From assembly GCF_000621705.1 (NCBI RefSeq), contig NZ_JHXO01000012.1:186001-250000 (forward strand): 64,000 nt of DNA, written 5' to 3'. This DNA comes from Prolixibacter bellariivorans ATCC BAA-1284. Lineage in GTDB: Bacteria; Bacteroidota; Bacteroidia; Bacteroidales; Prolixibacteraceae. Below the pieces are notes generated by a model. The model was not told the DNA's origin. It ran no database searches and saw nothing but the letters and a program-made list of their open reading frames with translations. Both the position numbers and the translations under genes were made by a program. Below are positions 1-8,121 of the stretch, in pieces (the stretch's first letter is position 1; every line of letters starts with the position of its first letter).

Positions 1-209
1 CTGGCAATCAGTCCCAGATTGGACGATGCAGAATTCAGGAACACCGGAATATGAAGCAAGGGAAGTACACCGGAAAAAACAGCTGATACGATAAGGTACA
101 CACGGTTTAACCGGAAAAATGTCTCTTTGCGAAGAAAGAAGAGGTACACCAGAGTCAGCAAACCTAAGCTGATTCCCGATTCCGTAATGAAGTTTATATA
201 CGTGTTCAT
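1..209 (-). CDS. M56/BlaR1-like membrane peptidase, N-terminal fragment
   Basis: The frame is open from an ATG at 209 to the window edge, giving about 69 residues starting MNTYINFITESGISLGLL. It carries two hydrophobic segments (about residues 13-25 and 38-55) joined by a basic loop (FLRKETFFRLNR). This N-terminal pattern is typical of Bacteroidota M56 (BlaR1/MecR1-type) sensor peptidases. The gene follows the BlaI-type repressor at 242-625 on the same strand with a gap of about 30 bp, the usual repressor-sensor order. The HExxH motif would lie outside the window, so the assignment rests on the N-terminus and the neighbour. Confidence 0.72.
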   Translation of the reverse strand, partial: MNTYINFITESGISLGLLTLVYLFFLRKETFFRLNRVYLIVSAVFSGVLPLLHIPVFLNSASSNLGLIA

Positions 210-241
210 ATAGTTAAAGTCAGTTGTCAATCTTTACTAAT

Positions 242-625
242 TCACGATTTCGTTTCATCGCTGCTATCTATCTCGCGCCGGACTTCCTCCAGCAAGTCAT
301 TCAGGTCATGAACATCCAGTTTGTCCTCGCGGGCAAAAAATGATACCATCTCTTTGAATGAACCATCGAAGTAATTCCGCATAAAACGCTTTCCAAATGA
401 ACGGGTGTACTCCTTTTTGCTGACGATGGGAAAATACTGGTGCGATTTGCCGTATGCCTTATGATCGACAAAGCCTTTTTTCTCCAATATCCTGACGATG
501 GTGGAAACCGTATTATAGGCTGGTTTCGGCTCCGGCATTTCGTCGATAATGTCACGCACAAACGCTCTGTCCATATCCCACAGTAGTTGCATCACCTGTT
601 CTTCTGCTCTTGTCAGTTCTTTCAT
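242..625 (-). CDS. BlaI/MecI/CopY-family transcriptional repressor
   Basis: This 127-residue protein has the family winged helix at the N-terminus: MKELTRAEEQVMQLLW, then the recognition helix AYNTVSTIVRILEKKGFV around residues 36-53. A C-terminal helical dimerisation region follows. Family members repress their own operon and are inactivated when the partner M56 peptidase senses cell-wall stress or beta-lactam. The partner is directly downstream (1-209). Upstream there is a good promoter (667-697) with a dyad touching its -33 element, which fits autoregulation. The target genes beyond this operon cannot be told from the window. Confidence 0.9.
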   Translation of the reverse strand: MKELTRAEEQVMQLLWDMDRAFVRDIIDEMPEPKPAYNTVSTIVRILEKKGFVDHKAYGKSHQYFPIVSKKEYTRSFGKRFMRNYFDGSFKEMVSFFAREDKLDVHDLNDLLEEVRREIDSSDETKS

Positions 626-666
626 TGTTAATAGACTATATATTCAATAACACTTATTCCTTCGGC

Positions 667-697
667 TAAAGGTACCGAAGTCGTTATTTATTTCAAA
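667..697 (-). promoter_or_regulatory. Promoter of the BlaI-type repressor operon
   Basis: Read on the minus strand there is a TTTG at 697-694, a 19-nt spacer, then TACCTTTA at 674-667. This matches the Bacteroidota vegetative pattern (TTTG, about 19-21 nt, TAnnTTTG) with one mismatch in the -7 element. Transcription would begin near 660, about 35 nt before the ATG at 625. Confidence 0.6.
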
Positions 698-710
698 CTA
701 TTTTTTTAGT
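697..710. promoter_or_regulatory. Proximal operator-like dyad ACTA-N6-TAGT
   Basis: The 14-bp element ACTATTTTTTTAGT touches the -33 TTTG of the repressor promoter. It shares length and half-sites with the two dyads at 831-864. A repressor bound here would block RNA polymerase. Binding by the BlaI-type protein is inferred from position only. Confidence 0.45.
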
Positions 711-830
711 TAATACAGGTAAAAAAATCAGGGCGGCTTGCCCCATTTCAATTCGTTTTTCATCTTATTCAGTTTTTCGATTATTCTTCAATCTATTTCC
801 TGCGCATGGAAATCTATACACAATGATAAA

Positions 831-864
831 ACTAATCTTTTAGTTTTCCAACTAAGCAATTAGT
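831..864. promoter_or_regulatory. Two distal operator-like dyads ACTAA-N4-TTAGT
   Basis: Two perfect 5-4-5 inverted repeats, ACTAATCTTTTAGT (831-844) and ACTAAGCAATTAGT (851-864), start exactly 20 bp apart, close to two helical turns. Together with the element at 697-710 they form a set of three same-sized dyads upstream of the repressor. Confidence 0.45.
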
Positions 865-1179
865 TTTCTTGTGAAGAAAACAACATTTGGAGAGAAATTG
901 GTGCGAAGGAAATAATTTGGCTTATCCTTCCGTTATGACAATATCCTCTCCTACTTCCTCACTGATTTTTTAAACTATAGAAGAAAACGAAAAGACCTGA
1001 TTTGAATGAAAATCCGGCGAAGATCACTGGTTGGTGTTCGCCAGCGATCGTTCGTTGGAATATCGTTAAAAACTTGTTAACAAACTGTTGATAACCTACG
1101 TTTTTTACACCACTAATATTGACTATTACCCTGCATTTCTGTAAGTTTAGGTTAATTCCTCTAAACCAAATTAATTCTC
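865..1179. other. Intergenic stretch with no gene seen
   Basis: No convincing reading frame, RNA gene or repeat is visible. The stretch is AT-rich and presumably contains the promoter of the membrane protein that starts at 1180, but I find no exact TAnnTTTG element. Confidence 0.5.
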
Positions 1180-1605
1180 ATGGAGATTCAGGATTATCAA
1201 CAATCAGATTACGTCCTGCGTGATTTGTACGGCACGGCAAGATGGGGCGTTTTCCTGTCGATTATCGGTTTTGCATTTACAGGTATCTATCTGGCGGTGG
1301 CCATTTATTCGATCCGCTTTATTCAGGTACCACTAAATTTCCCCGCGCTAATTCATACCTATGCCGCCGAATTCAAAGGAGCTTTTTTGTTGATTCCCGG
1401 GTTGGTTTACTTTATTCCCAATTTCTTTTTCTACAAACTTTCCCGTTCCACACTGAACGCTTTAAGCGGCGAAGAAATTGGTTTATTGCCGAACGAGATA
1501 ATGCTCCACCGCCGCACGATTGAGCAGATGGGTACACTGATGATTGTTGCCCTGGCATTTATTTCGGTCGTGATTATCCGGTTGTTATTAAGTAGCTCTA
1601 TTTAA
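1180..1605 (+). CDS. Small membrane protein, DUF5362-like
   Basis: This 141-residue protein has three clear hydrophobic segments at about residues 22-45, 67-86 and 117-137 and no signal peptide or catalytic motif. The layout and the start (MEIQDYQQSDYVLRDLYG) resemble the small DUF5362-type membrane proteins of Bacteroidota, but I name that family only tentatively. It is a single gene convergent with the nitrilase gene, 6 bp away. No function can be given. Confidence 0.6.
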   Translation: MEIQDYQQSDYVLRDLYGTARWGVFLSIIGFAFTGIYLAVAIYSIRFIQVPLNFPALIHTYAAEFKGAFLLIPGLVYFIPNFFFYKLSRSTLNALSGEEIGLLPNEIMLHRRTIEQMGTLMIVALAFISVVIIRLLLSSSI

Positions 1606-1611
1606 ACAAAG

Positions 1612-2400
1612 TCAGAGTAACCGAAAATCATCGGCATCATTCCCTACCGGGAATTTTACCCTGAAGTTTTCGAGACGCTCCATCGATAAAGTTTCTGTAA
1701 CGACCTCTTCCCTGTTTTCCAATCGGGACATTACTTCTCCACGTGGATTCACGACTAACGAATCGCCACAGTAGTCGATTTCATTGCCATCTGAACCAAT
1801 CCGGTTGACGCCCGCCACATAAATCTGATTTTCAATCGCACGCGCCTTCAGTAATGTTTGCCATACCTGCGTACGCGATGCCGGCCAATTGGCTACGTAA
1901 AGCGCTAAATCGGTGTCTTTCCGATTACGCGACCAAACAGGAAAACGTACGTCATAACAGATATACAGGGCGATACGCCATCCTCTGAAATTGACGATTA
2001 CCCGCTCCTTTCCCGGTTCAAAAACGCCTATCTCTCCTTCGATGAAAAACAAGTGTCTCTTATCGTAGCTGGTGTAACTTCCATCGGGTTGAACAAACAG
2101 CAAACGATTGTAACGACCTCCTTCATCTTCAATAATCACACTTCCGCAAACAGCGGCATTCAGCTCCGCAGCCTTTGCTTTCATCCATTCCATGGTTTTC
2201 CCCTTCATCGGCTCAGCTAAAGCTGAAGCACTCATGGTAAAACCGGTGGTAAACATCTCCGGGAGAACAATCAAGTCGGTATTCCCACTTATCGAGTTCA
2301 TCATTTCCGATATGTGCTCCCGGTTTTCCTCAGGCGATTCCCAATAAAGGTTGGGCTGAATCAGCGTAATGCGAAGATCATTTACCTGTTCCATAAGCAA
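1612..2400 (-). CDS. Omega-amidase-like carbon-nitrogen hydrolase (YafV/Nit2 type)
   Basis: The nitrilase-superfamily catalytic residues are all present: Glu48 in LPEMFTTGF, Lys114 in YDKRHLFF and Cys148 in YICYDVRFP. The LPEMF and CYDVRFP contexts are those of YafV/Nit2 enzymes, which hydrolyse alpha-ketoglutaramate and related omega-amides in the cytosol. Length (262 aa) is normal. ATG codons at residues 1 and 3 are both possible starts. The gene lies 4 bp downstream of the acyltransferase gene (2405-2965), so the two are probably cotranscribed, without an obvious metabolic link. Confidence 0.87.
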   Translation of the reverse strand: MLMEQVNDLRITLIQPNLYWESPEENREHISEMMNSISGNTDLIVLPEMFTTGFTMSASALAEPMKGKTMEWMKAKAAELNAAVCGSVIIEDEGGRYNRLLFVQPDGSYTSYDKRHLFFIEGEIGVFEPGKERVIVNFRGWRIALYICYDVRFPVWSRNRKDTDLALYVANWPASRTQVWQTLLKARAIENQIYVAGVNRIGSDGNEIDYCGDSLVVNPRGEVMSRLENREEVVTETLSMERLENFRVKFPVGNDADDFRLL

Positions 2401-2404
2401 TTTT

Positions 2405-2965
2405 TTAATCCAAATCGTTTCCGGTATTAAACAGTTCCGGATGTTTTCCCTGTACGCCTTTATCCTTGTACCACTGACGCACCCGTTTTAAATCGGCGTT
2501 CAGGTCATCGGTTAGTTCAAATTTTTCATTGAAACCTATTTCTTTTTTGCCCCAATCGAAATAGCCTAAATAAACCGGAACATCTGCCAAACGGGCCATC
2601 GTGTGAAATCCGCCTTTCCAGCGGGCTGTAGGCTTTCGGGTTCCCTCGGGAGCAATCGCCAAATGAAGGTAATCGCGCGTTTTAAATTCATCCACGACTT
2701 GTTTCAAGACATTGGCTCCACGGGTGCGGTCAACCGGAATACCTCCCATCCAACGGACAATGTATCCTACTGGCCAGAAGAAAAATTCCTTCTTTACCAT
2801 TACATAAGCTTTTCCCCCCACACTGGTATAGTAGAGCCACGAAATAACAAAGTCAAGTGCTGAGGTGTGCGGTGCTCCCAAAATAATACACTTCGATTCC
2901 GGAGCTACTCCGCTCATCGCTTTCCATCCCAGGAGACGTAATATAAATGCGGTAAGTTTCTTCAT
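2405..2965 (-). CDS. 1-acyl-sn-glycerol-3-phosphate acyltransferase-like protein
   Basis: The PlsC-type motifs are visible in order: H33-x4-D38 (APHTSALDF), GGIPVDR at 74-80 and PEGTR at 106-110. At 186 residues it is short for PlsC (about 240) and resembles the small lysophospholipid acyltransferase-like proteins common in Bacteroidota. The hydrophobic N-terminus suggests membrane association. The acceptor lipid is unknown. It is the upstream partner of the omega-amidase-like gene. Confidence 0.82.
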   Translation of the reverse strand: MKKLTAFILRLLGWKAMSGVAPESKCIILGAPHTSALDFVISWLYYTSVGGKAYVMVKKEFFFWPVGYIVRWMGGIPVDRTRGANVLKQVVDEFKTRDYLHLAIAPEGTRKPTARWKGGFHTMARLADVPVYLGYFDWGKKEIGFNEKFELTDDLNADLKRVRQWYKDKGVQGKHPELFNTGNDLD

Positions 2966-3031
2966 CTTTTTGCTTTAATCTGTCTACGTTGTTTCACGCA
3001 AAAATAGTCCTTTTATCTTCTTTGCGAACTT

Positions 3032-3694
3032 CTATCGAACAATCCAATGTTCTATATTGCCGGCCTTTCCATAACGAGCCAGCAAATCAACAGCCAGCTT
3101 CATTGCCTCTTCCGTTTCCTGTAAACCTGAAAAACCAATGATAACCATCAAAAAACGGGTGGTTGCATTGGTAACTGACGTTCGTTCCGAATCGCTGGTC
3201 GGACTGCCAAAAGCTGAAATATCATCACGGAAAAGTGGAAGAAATTCGACATTCAGTTCACCACGACCAATGGCCTGATACGGTTCGTTGCTTTTTCCTA
3301 TTCCCATCCTGACATTGCCTTCGATCTTGTGGGCATCATAACCGCCAATCGAGATTCCTGTTTCCAGGGAAATCAAATTGACCAAATCGACAATGTTGTT
3401 GATATGATAAAGCCCTAGTCCGCGCACAACACGCCGTGTCAAGGCTTCCGCCGAAAGGCGGTAACGTGCCGGATCTTTGCCGCAAGCTTTGTAAGCTCTG
3501 CGCGAAGCATGAATAGCGCTTTTCTGGCTTATTTTGTTTAATGGAAGATTCTGTTTGATGTTCTCTTCCGTTTCACTCATCCTGTTCAACAGCTCCTCAC
3601 CCGACGGTTCCACCTTCACCTCACATTCGATGCATGCCAGCACCAATTCAGGTAGACGACTTTTCAAATCATCGGAAATTTCAATATTGGTCAT
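3032..3694 (-). CDS. B3/B4 (PheT-like) domain protein
   Basis: The 220-residue protein matches the stand-alone B3/B4 domain found in the beta subunit of phenylalanyl-tRNA synthetase. Conserved pieces are the SRRAYKACGKDPARYR stretch (about 68-83), NNIVDLVNLISLETG (about 99-113) and the later GGYDAHKI segment. Free-standing copies have been proposed to act in tRNA or amino-acid quality control, but no reaction is established that I can cite. The gene is divergent from the TatD gene, only 48 bp separating the two starts, so their promoters overlap. Confidence 0.78.
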   Translation of the reverse strand: MTNIEISDDLKSRLPELVLACIECEVKVEPSGEELLNRMSETEENIKQNLPLNKISQKSAIHASRRAYKACGKDPARYRLSAEALTRRVVRGLGLYHINNIVDLVNLISLETGISIGGYDAHKIEGNVRMGIGKSNEPYQAIGRGELNVEFLPLFRDDISAFGSPTSDSERTSVTNATTRFLMVIIGFSGLQETEEAMKLAVDLLARYGKAGNIEHWIVR

Positions 3695-3742
3695 CCCTAA
3701 TCTACTTTTCTGGTTAATTCTATCCGAAAATAATCATTACAT

Positions 3743-4432
3743 TTGATAAAAAGCATAGTTGTGCCTGTTCCCTATATCGATATCCATACGCATGACGCGG
3801 TTGAACAGGAAGACGTCTTTCAGCTGCAAAGCTTGTTTTTACAGGATTTTGAGCAAAACCCTTCGCTTAATTACCCGGTAACAGCAGGCATACATCCCTG
3901 GCATGCTCATCTGTTCACGCCGGATGAAGCCCGTGAAATGCTGGAGCGCAATGTGGGAAATCCCACCATCGTTGGTATTGGAGAAACTGGTCTCGACCGT
4001 TCCATTCATACTTCACTTGCCGTCCAGGAAGAGATTTTTGAACTCCATATTGATGCGGCACAAAAATTCGGTAAACCGCTGATCATACACTGTGTAAGAT
4101 GCTGGCAGGATGTTCTTCGAATGAAAAAAGGCACTACAATTCCATGGATATTACATGGTTATACTGGCAATCTCCAAACCACTCAACAACTTCTCAAAAA
4201 AGACTTCTTCTTTTCCATTGGCTCCCATTTGCTCGACCACCGGGCAAAGCTGCGGGAATCAGTAGAAATCATTCCTATTGAAAATTTATTCATGGAAACA
4301 GATGATTCTTCGGTTGATATCAAAGATATTTACCGGGAAGTAGCTCTTCTGAATAATATGTCTCCCGAAGATTTGAAAATGCATATCTTTGGCAACCTGA
4401 AAAAAATCTTCGGACCCATTGTCCGGGCATAA
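3743..4432 (+). CDS. TatD-family metal-dependent hydrolase
   Basis: An amidohydrolase-fold protein of 229 residues with the TatD ligand series: D-x-H-x-H at residues 13-17 (DIHTH), Glu in GIGETGLD, His in IIHCVR, His in ILHGYTG and Asp in METDDSS. TatD proteins are Mg-dependent DNases/phosphodiesterases. The frame begins with TTG at 3743; no ATG lies between it and the DIHTH motif, so a TTG (or a slightly later GTG) start is required. At 229 aa it is somewhat shorter than E. coli TatD (about 260). tcdA follows 15 bp downstream. Confidence 0.85.
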   Translation: MIKSIVVPVPYIDIHTHDAVEQEDVFQLQSLFLQDFEQNPSLNYPVTAGIHPWHAHLFTPDEAREMLERNVGNPTIVGIGETGLDRSIHTSLAVQEEIFELHIDAAQKFGKPLIIHCVRCWQDVLRMKKGTTIPWILHGYTGNLQTTQQLLKKDFFFSIGSHLLDHRAKLRESVEIIPIENLFMETDDSSVDIKDIYREVALLNNMSPEDLKMHIFGNLKKIFGPIVRA

Positions 4433-4447
4433 TTCTTTTTTCCAAAA

Positions 4448-5161
4448 ATGAAGTGGTATAAACGGACGGAGCTTCTGGTCGGAAGCACCGGAATTGAAAA
4501 ATTGCGGAATGCACATGTGTTGGTAGTAGGATTGGGTGGTGTTGGTGCATATGCAGCCGAAACCATTTGCCGTGCCGGCGTGGGAAAAATGACCATCGTA
4601 GATGGCGATACGGTAGAAATGACCAACCGCAACCGACAGTTACCAGCTCTTGTCTCCAACGAAGGCCATCGCAAGGCAGAAGTCCTGGCTCAACGATTCC
4701 TTGATATCAATCCGGACATTCAACTCGAGATTATTAACGATTATCTTCAGGAAGAACATATGCATCAAGTGCTTCAGGCAAAGCAGTTCGACTATGTGGT
4801 GGACTGCATCGATACGCTATCGCCGAAAGTTACCTTGATGCACACAGCTGTGCAACTCAATCTCCCTATCGTCAGCTCAATGGGGGCCGGAGGAAAAATG
4901 GATCCCACCCAAATTCAAATTGCTGACATCTCCAAATCGTACAATTGTGCGCTGGCAAAAATGATTCGTAAACGTCTTCGAAAGATGGGCGTTCACAAAG
5001 GCATCAAAGTGGTTTTCTCGCCTGAAGATGTAGACAAGAGCAAACTGATTATTGAAGAATCGCGGAACAAAAAATCAACCGTCGGAACCATCTCCTACAT
5101 GCCGCCGGCTTTTGGATGTTTTATTGGTTCGGTGGTTATCCGAGACTTGCTGGAGAATTAA
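4448..5161 (+). CDS. tcdA: tRNA threonylcarbamoyladenosine dehydratase TcdA
   Basis: This is a ThiF/MoeB/E1-like protein with the nucleotide-binding loop GLGGVG at residues 28-33, the VDGDTV and TNRNRQ elements that position ATP, and DYVVDCIDT further on. The starting WYKRTELLVG and the distinctive late segments AKMIRKRLRK and GTISYMPPAFG point to TcdA (CsdL), which cyclises t6A to ct6A at tRNA position 37. The length (237 aa) is near that of E. coli TcdA. It lies 15 bp behind the tatD-like gene and probably shares its transcript. Confidence 0.9.
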   Translation: MKWYKRTELLVGSTGIEKLRNAHVLVVGLGGVGAYAAETICRAGVGKMTIVDGDTVEMTNRNRQLPALVSNEGHRKAEVLAQRFLDINPDIQLEIINDYLQEEHMHQVLQAKQFDYVVDCIDTLSPKVTLMHTAVQLNLPIVSSMGAGGKMDPTQIQIADISKSYNCALAKMIRKRLRKMGVHKGIKVVFSPEDVDKSKLIIEESRNKKSTVGTISYMPPAFGCFIGSVVIRDLLEN

Positions 5162-5264
5162 TTTCAGCGTTGCTTTCCGAATATTTACTGGAAGAACTAT
5201 CCCATTAGTCGCCATCTGATAGTAAGAAAACTTCCCGTACACAAAAATCTACATTTCTTTTTCC

Positions 5265-5272
5265 TATATTTG
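5265..5272 (+). promoter_or_regulatory. Promoter -7 element for the oxoamine synthase/epimerase operon
   Basis: TATATTTG is an exact match to the Bacteroidota -7 consensus TAnnTTTG. Transcription would start near 5279, leaving an 80-nt leader before the ATG at 5362. No clear -33 TTTG is seen. Confidence 0.5.
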
Positions 5273-5293
5273 ACTTAGTTATTTTGGTATGAT

Positions 5294-5319
5294 AACTTAC
5301 ATTAATACCAATGTAAGTT
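5294..5319. promoter_or_regulatory. Perfect 10-bp inverted repeat in the leader of the oxoamine synthase operon
   Basis: Arms AACTTACATT (5294-5303) and AATGTAAGTT (5310-5319) flank the 6-nt loop AATACC. It sits between the -7 element at 5265 and the ATG at 5362. It could be an operator or a leader hairpin. As a terminator for tcdA it would be weak, because only TTGCTTTATTTT follows. Confidence 0.45.
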
Positions 5320-5361
5320 GCTTTATTTTCCGGCTATCGTATCATTTCTAATATCGTATTT

Positions 5362-6474
5362 ATGAACATTTTAAACGGTGGAGTTGGTCACACAATCAGG
5401 GTAAATGACAAAACATTGTCTTACTTTGCCGGAAACAACTACCTGGGACTTGCCAATGATCCGACTTTGGTGAAAGACGCTATTAAAGCACTGGAAAAGT
5501 ACGGGGTAAATTTTGCCGCGTCCCGTCAAACAACCGGCACATCGGATATTCACCTGGCATTGGAAAAATCGTTGGCTGAATTTAAAGGCCAGCAGGAGGC
5601 AGTAGCATTTGCTTCCGGGTACATGGGAAATAAAATTTTGCTCCACATTCTGAGGGAGCAATATGATTCCATCTTCGCCGATTCGATGGCTCATTCCAGC
5701 ATCACAGATGGCATTCCTTGCAATATTCCGCAAGTAAAATATTATGAGCACGCTAATCCGAATCATCTGGAAGAGCTGCTGAAAGCTTCGCCCCAAAGTC
5801 GTCCGCTCATCATTACTGATGGTGTATTTGCCCTTACCGGGGAAATTGCGCCTGTCGATAAACTTTATTCATTGGCTCAAAAATACGGAGCCATTCTGGT
5901 TGTAGACGATGCACATGCGACTGGCGTCCTTGGAGAAAATGGGCGGGGAACTCCAGAACACTTTCACTTGGATAACGCGCCTGGTCTTTTCCAAAGTGAA
6001 ACCATGAGCAAAGCGATTGGCTCTTACGGTGGTTTCATTGCAGGTAATCACGAATTAATTGACACCGTTCGGAAAAAATCAACATTCTATGGTGCTTCCA
6101 CTGCTTTGCCACCACCAGTTGTAGCGGCAGGCTTATCGTCATTGAAACTGATTGAAAATCATCCGGAACTCCGTACCAAACTGATGGATAATACTCGTAT
6201 GCTTCGAAAGGGAATTGAAGACCTGGCGTTCTCGACAACCAGTGGCATTACGCCAATTATTCCTATCTATTTCAAGGAAAAACAAACAGCAACTCATTTA
6301 TCTCAGTTCCTTGAAAAAAACGGGATCATTGTTCCGGCAGTCGACTATCCGGTCAAAACGAGTCAATTCATTGTACGAATTACCGCATCAAGTATACACA
6401 CTGAAGACCAGATACAGCATCTATTACAAACCTTAAACGAATGGAGAGAAAAATATGACACCCACCACCATTAA
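5362..6474 (+). CDS. PLP-dependent alpha-oxoamine synthase family protein (BioF/KBL-like)
   Basis: A fold-type I PLP enzyme of 370 residues. The family's cofactor residues are visible: His111 in DSMAHSS, Asp182 and His185 in VDDAHATG, and the Schiff-base Lys217 in ETMSKAIGSYGG. Relatives include 8-amino-7-oxononanoate synthase, 2-amino-3-ketobutyrate CoA ligase and serine palmitoyltransferase; the N-terminus is about 20-30 residues shorter than in those enzymes. There is no biotin or sphingolipid gene beside it. It overlaps the dipeptide epimerase gene by 20 nt, so it probably acts with muropeptide- or dipeptide-derived substrates, but the reaction is unknown. Confidence 0.82.
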   Translation: MNILNGGVGHTIRVNDKTLSYFAGNNYLGLANDPTLVKDAIKALEKYGVNFAASRQTTGTSDIHLALEKSLAEFKGQQEAVAFASGYMGNKILLHILREQYDSIFADSMAHSSITDGIPCNIPQVKYYEHANPNHLEELLKASPQSRPLIITDGVFALTGEIAPVDKLYSLAQKYGAILVVDDAHATGVLGENGRGTPEHFHLDNAPGLFQSETMSKAIGSYGGFIAGNHELIDTVRKKSTFYGASTALPPPVVAAGLSSLKLIENHPELRTKLMDNTRMLRKGIEDLAFSTTSGITPIIPIYFKEKQTATHLSQFLEKNGIIVPAVDYPVKTSQFIVRITASSIHTEDQIQHLLQTLNEWREKYDTHHH

Positions 6475-7528
6475 AGAGGTTTTCATCGAAACCATTAACA
6501 TTCCGCTGGATGCACCCTTCACGATAGCCACCGGAGTAAAATACGAGATGGAGAATGTGCTCATCATCGTGCGTCTCGAAAACGGCATAGAAGGTTACGG
6601 CGAAGCTGCTCCTTTGGAACCTGTTAACGGAGAGAATCAGGCCACAGCACTGGCCACTCTCAATAGTTGTAAAAATTTCCTTATCGGGAAAGACGCAGCC
6701 GAATTCCGGCAAATATCCAAGCACCTGAAAAGCGTTTATGGTGTACAAGTAACAGCCCGAAGTGCCATCGAGATGGCACTCATCGACGCCTTCACCAAAT
6801 CGCTGAATACTCCGTTGTATACATTCCTTGGAAAGGCCGAGAACCAGATCGAAACCGATTATACCATCGACATCGTATCTGCAGAAACAGCCAGAATCAA
6901 TGCAACCAAACTTGCCCGGAAAGGTTACAACACCCTAAAAACCAAAGTAGGCAAAAACCTGGTAGAAGACATTGACCGCCTACTCGCCATCAAAGAGGGA
7001 GCACCGAACTGCCGGCTTATGCTGGATGCCAACCAGGGCTATTCGCCAGCTGATGCAGTTCATTTCCTGGAAGAACTCGAGAAGAATAATATACGACCTG
7101 AACTGTTTGAACAACCTGTGCGGAAGGATGATTTGCGCGGAATGAAATTCGTGAAGGATCATACGTCAGTGCCTATCGCAGCAGACGAATCGGTATTTAC
7201 ATCGGCTGATGCCATTAAGGTAGTGCAGGCCGGATGTGCTGATTTGATCAATATCAAACTCATGAAATCGGGTATTGTAGAAGCATTGGATATTGCTGCA
7301 ATCGCAAGAAGTGCCAATATGGAACTAATGATCGGTTGTATGATTGAATCAAGGCTGGGACTGGGATGTGCTGTACATCTGGCGGCCGGATTGGGCGGTT
7401 TCCGATTTATTGACCTGGACCCGCATTTGGAACCAGCTCAGGACCCGTTTATCGGTGGCCCGGAATTCACAGAACCGGTTTATTCGCTCTCAGATGAAAT
7501 TCCCGGAATTGGTGTAGCAAAGAAGTAA
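6455..7528 (+). CDS. Dipeptide (L-Ala-D/L-Glu type) epimerase, enolase superfamily
   Basis: A 357-residue muconate-lactonising-type protein with Lys162-x-Lys164 (LKTKVGK), metal ligands Asp191 (LDANQGY), Glu219 (FEQPV) and Asp244 (AADES), and the opposite-face base Lys268 (NIKLMKSG). The D-x-D pair at 320-322 (IDLDPHL) is the mark of dipeptide epimerases, where it binds the substrate's alpha-amino group. Such enzymes epimerise L-Ala-D-Glu from peptidoglycan turnover. Its start lies inside the upstream oxoamine synthase gene, implying translational coupling. The exact dipeptide specificity cannot be read from the sequence. Confidence 0.88.
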   Translation: MTPTTIKEVFIETINIPLDAPFTIATGVKYEMENVLIIVRLENGIEGYGEAAPLEPVNGENQATALATLNSCKNFLIGKDAAEFRQISKHLKSVYGVQVTARSAIEMALIDAFTKSLNTPLYTFLGKAENQIETDYTIDIVSAETARINATKLARKGYNTLKTKVGKNLVEDIDRLLAIKEGAPNCRLMLDANQGYSPADAVHFLEELEKNNIRPELFEQPVRKDDLRGMKFVKDHTSVPIAADESVFTSADAIKVVQAGCADLINIKLMKSGIVEALDIAAIARSANMELMIGCMIESRLGLGCAVHLAAGLGGFRFIDLDPHLEPAQDPFIGGPEFTEPVYSLSDEIPGIGVAKK

Positions 7529-7543
7529 CAACAGGAATAAAAA

Positions 7544-7589
7544 AAAGCTGGTTGACTGAAGTCTCTTCACTTCATTTTCAACCAGCTTT
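7544..7589. terminator. Bidirectional terminator between the epimerase and tpx genes
   Basis: Perfect 12-bp arms AAAGCTGGTTGA (7544-7555) and TCAACCAGCTTT (7578-7589), with an inner TGAAG/CTTCA stem. There is an A-run on the left and a T-rich right flank, between two convergent genes. Confidence 0.85.
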
Positions 7590-7608
7590 CATTTTCATCA
7601 ATCAATTA

Positions 7609-8121
7609 TTAAAGCAACTCTTTGACCACTTTAAGAGCAGCATCGTAATCAGGTTCAGTAGTGATTTCCGGAACAAACTCGACATATTTAACGGTTCCCT
7701 CTTTGTCGATGATAACCGTACCACGGGCCAGTAACCGCAGTTCTTTAATCAGGAAACCATATTTTACACCAAAATCGGTATCGCGGTGATCAGATAATGT
7801 GACGATGTTATCCAAACCTTCTGCTCCACAAAAACGCTTCTGCGCGAAAGGTAAATCGCAGGAAACCGAAAGAACTACGGCATCACCTAGTTTGTCTGCT
7901 TCTGCATTAAAACGACGGTTTTGTGCAGCACAAACACCCGTATCGATGGAAGGATAAACGGCGATAACAACCACTTTTCCTGCGTAATCACTTAGCTTAA
8001 CCGGGCTCAAATCTGCTCCGACAACTGTAAATTCAGGAGCTTTCTGTCCAACTTTTATCTCTTCTCCAACAAGTGTCACCGGATTTCCGGCAAACGTTAC
8101 TTTTTCAGCATTCTCTTTCAT
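7609..8121 (-). CDS. tpx: Thiol peroxidase Tpx
   Basis: An atypical 2-Cys peroxiredoxin of 170 residues. The peroxidatic Cys64 sits in PSIDTGVCAAQ and the resolving Cys98 in KRFCGAEGL; their spacing of 34 equals that of E. coli Tpx (Cys61/Cys95). It reduces lipid and alkyl hydroperoxides using thioredoxin. An extra Cys88 (SVSCDLPFA) is also typical of the family. It is a single gene with a 288-bp upstream gap; no OxyR-like site is recognisable. Confidence 0.95.
   Translation of the reverse strand: MKENAEKVTFAGNPVTLVGEEIKVGQKAPEFTVVGADLSPVKLSDYAGKVVVIAVYPSIDTGVCAAQNRRFNAEADKLGDAVVLSVSCDLPFAQKRFCGAEGLDNIVTLSDHRDTDFGVKYGFLIKELRLLARGTVIIDKEGTVKYVEFVPEITTEPDYDAALKVVKELL

Noticed and set aside
1000-1060. 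Possible short hairpin around GGCGAAGATC...GATCGTTCG
   Set aside because: The pairing is short and interrupted, with no T-run or conserved context.
5294-5319. Terminator of tcdA
   Set aside because: The stem is perfect but AT-rich, lacks a proper T-run and lies after a good -7 element; a leader or operator role fits better.
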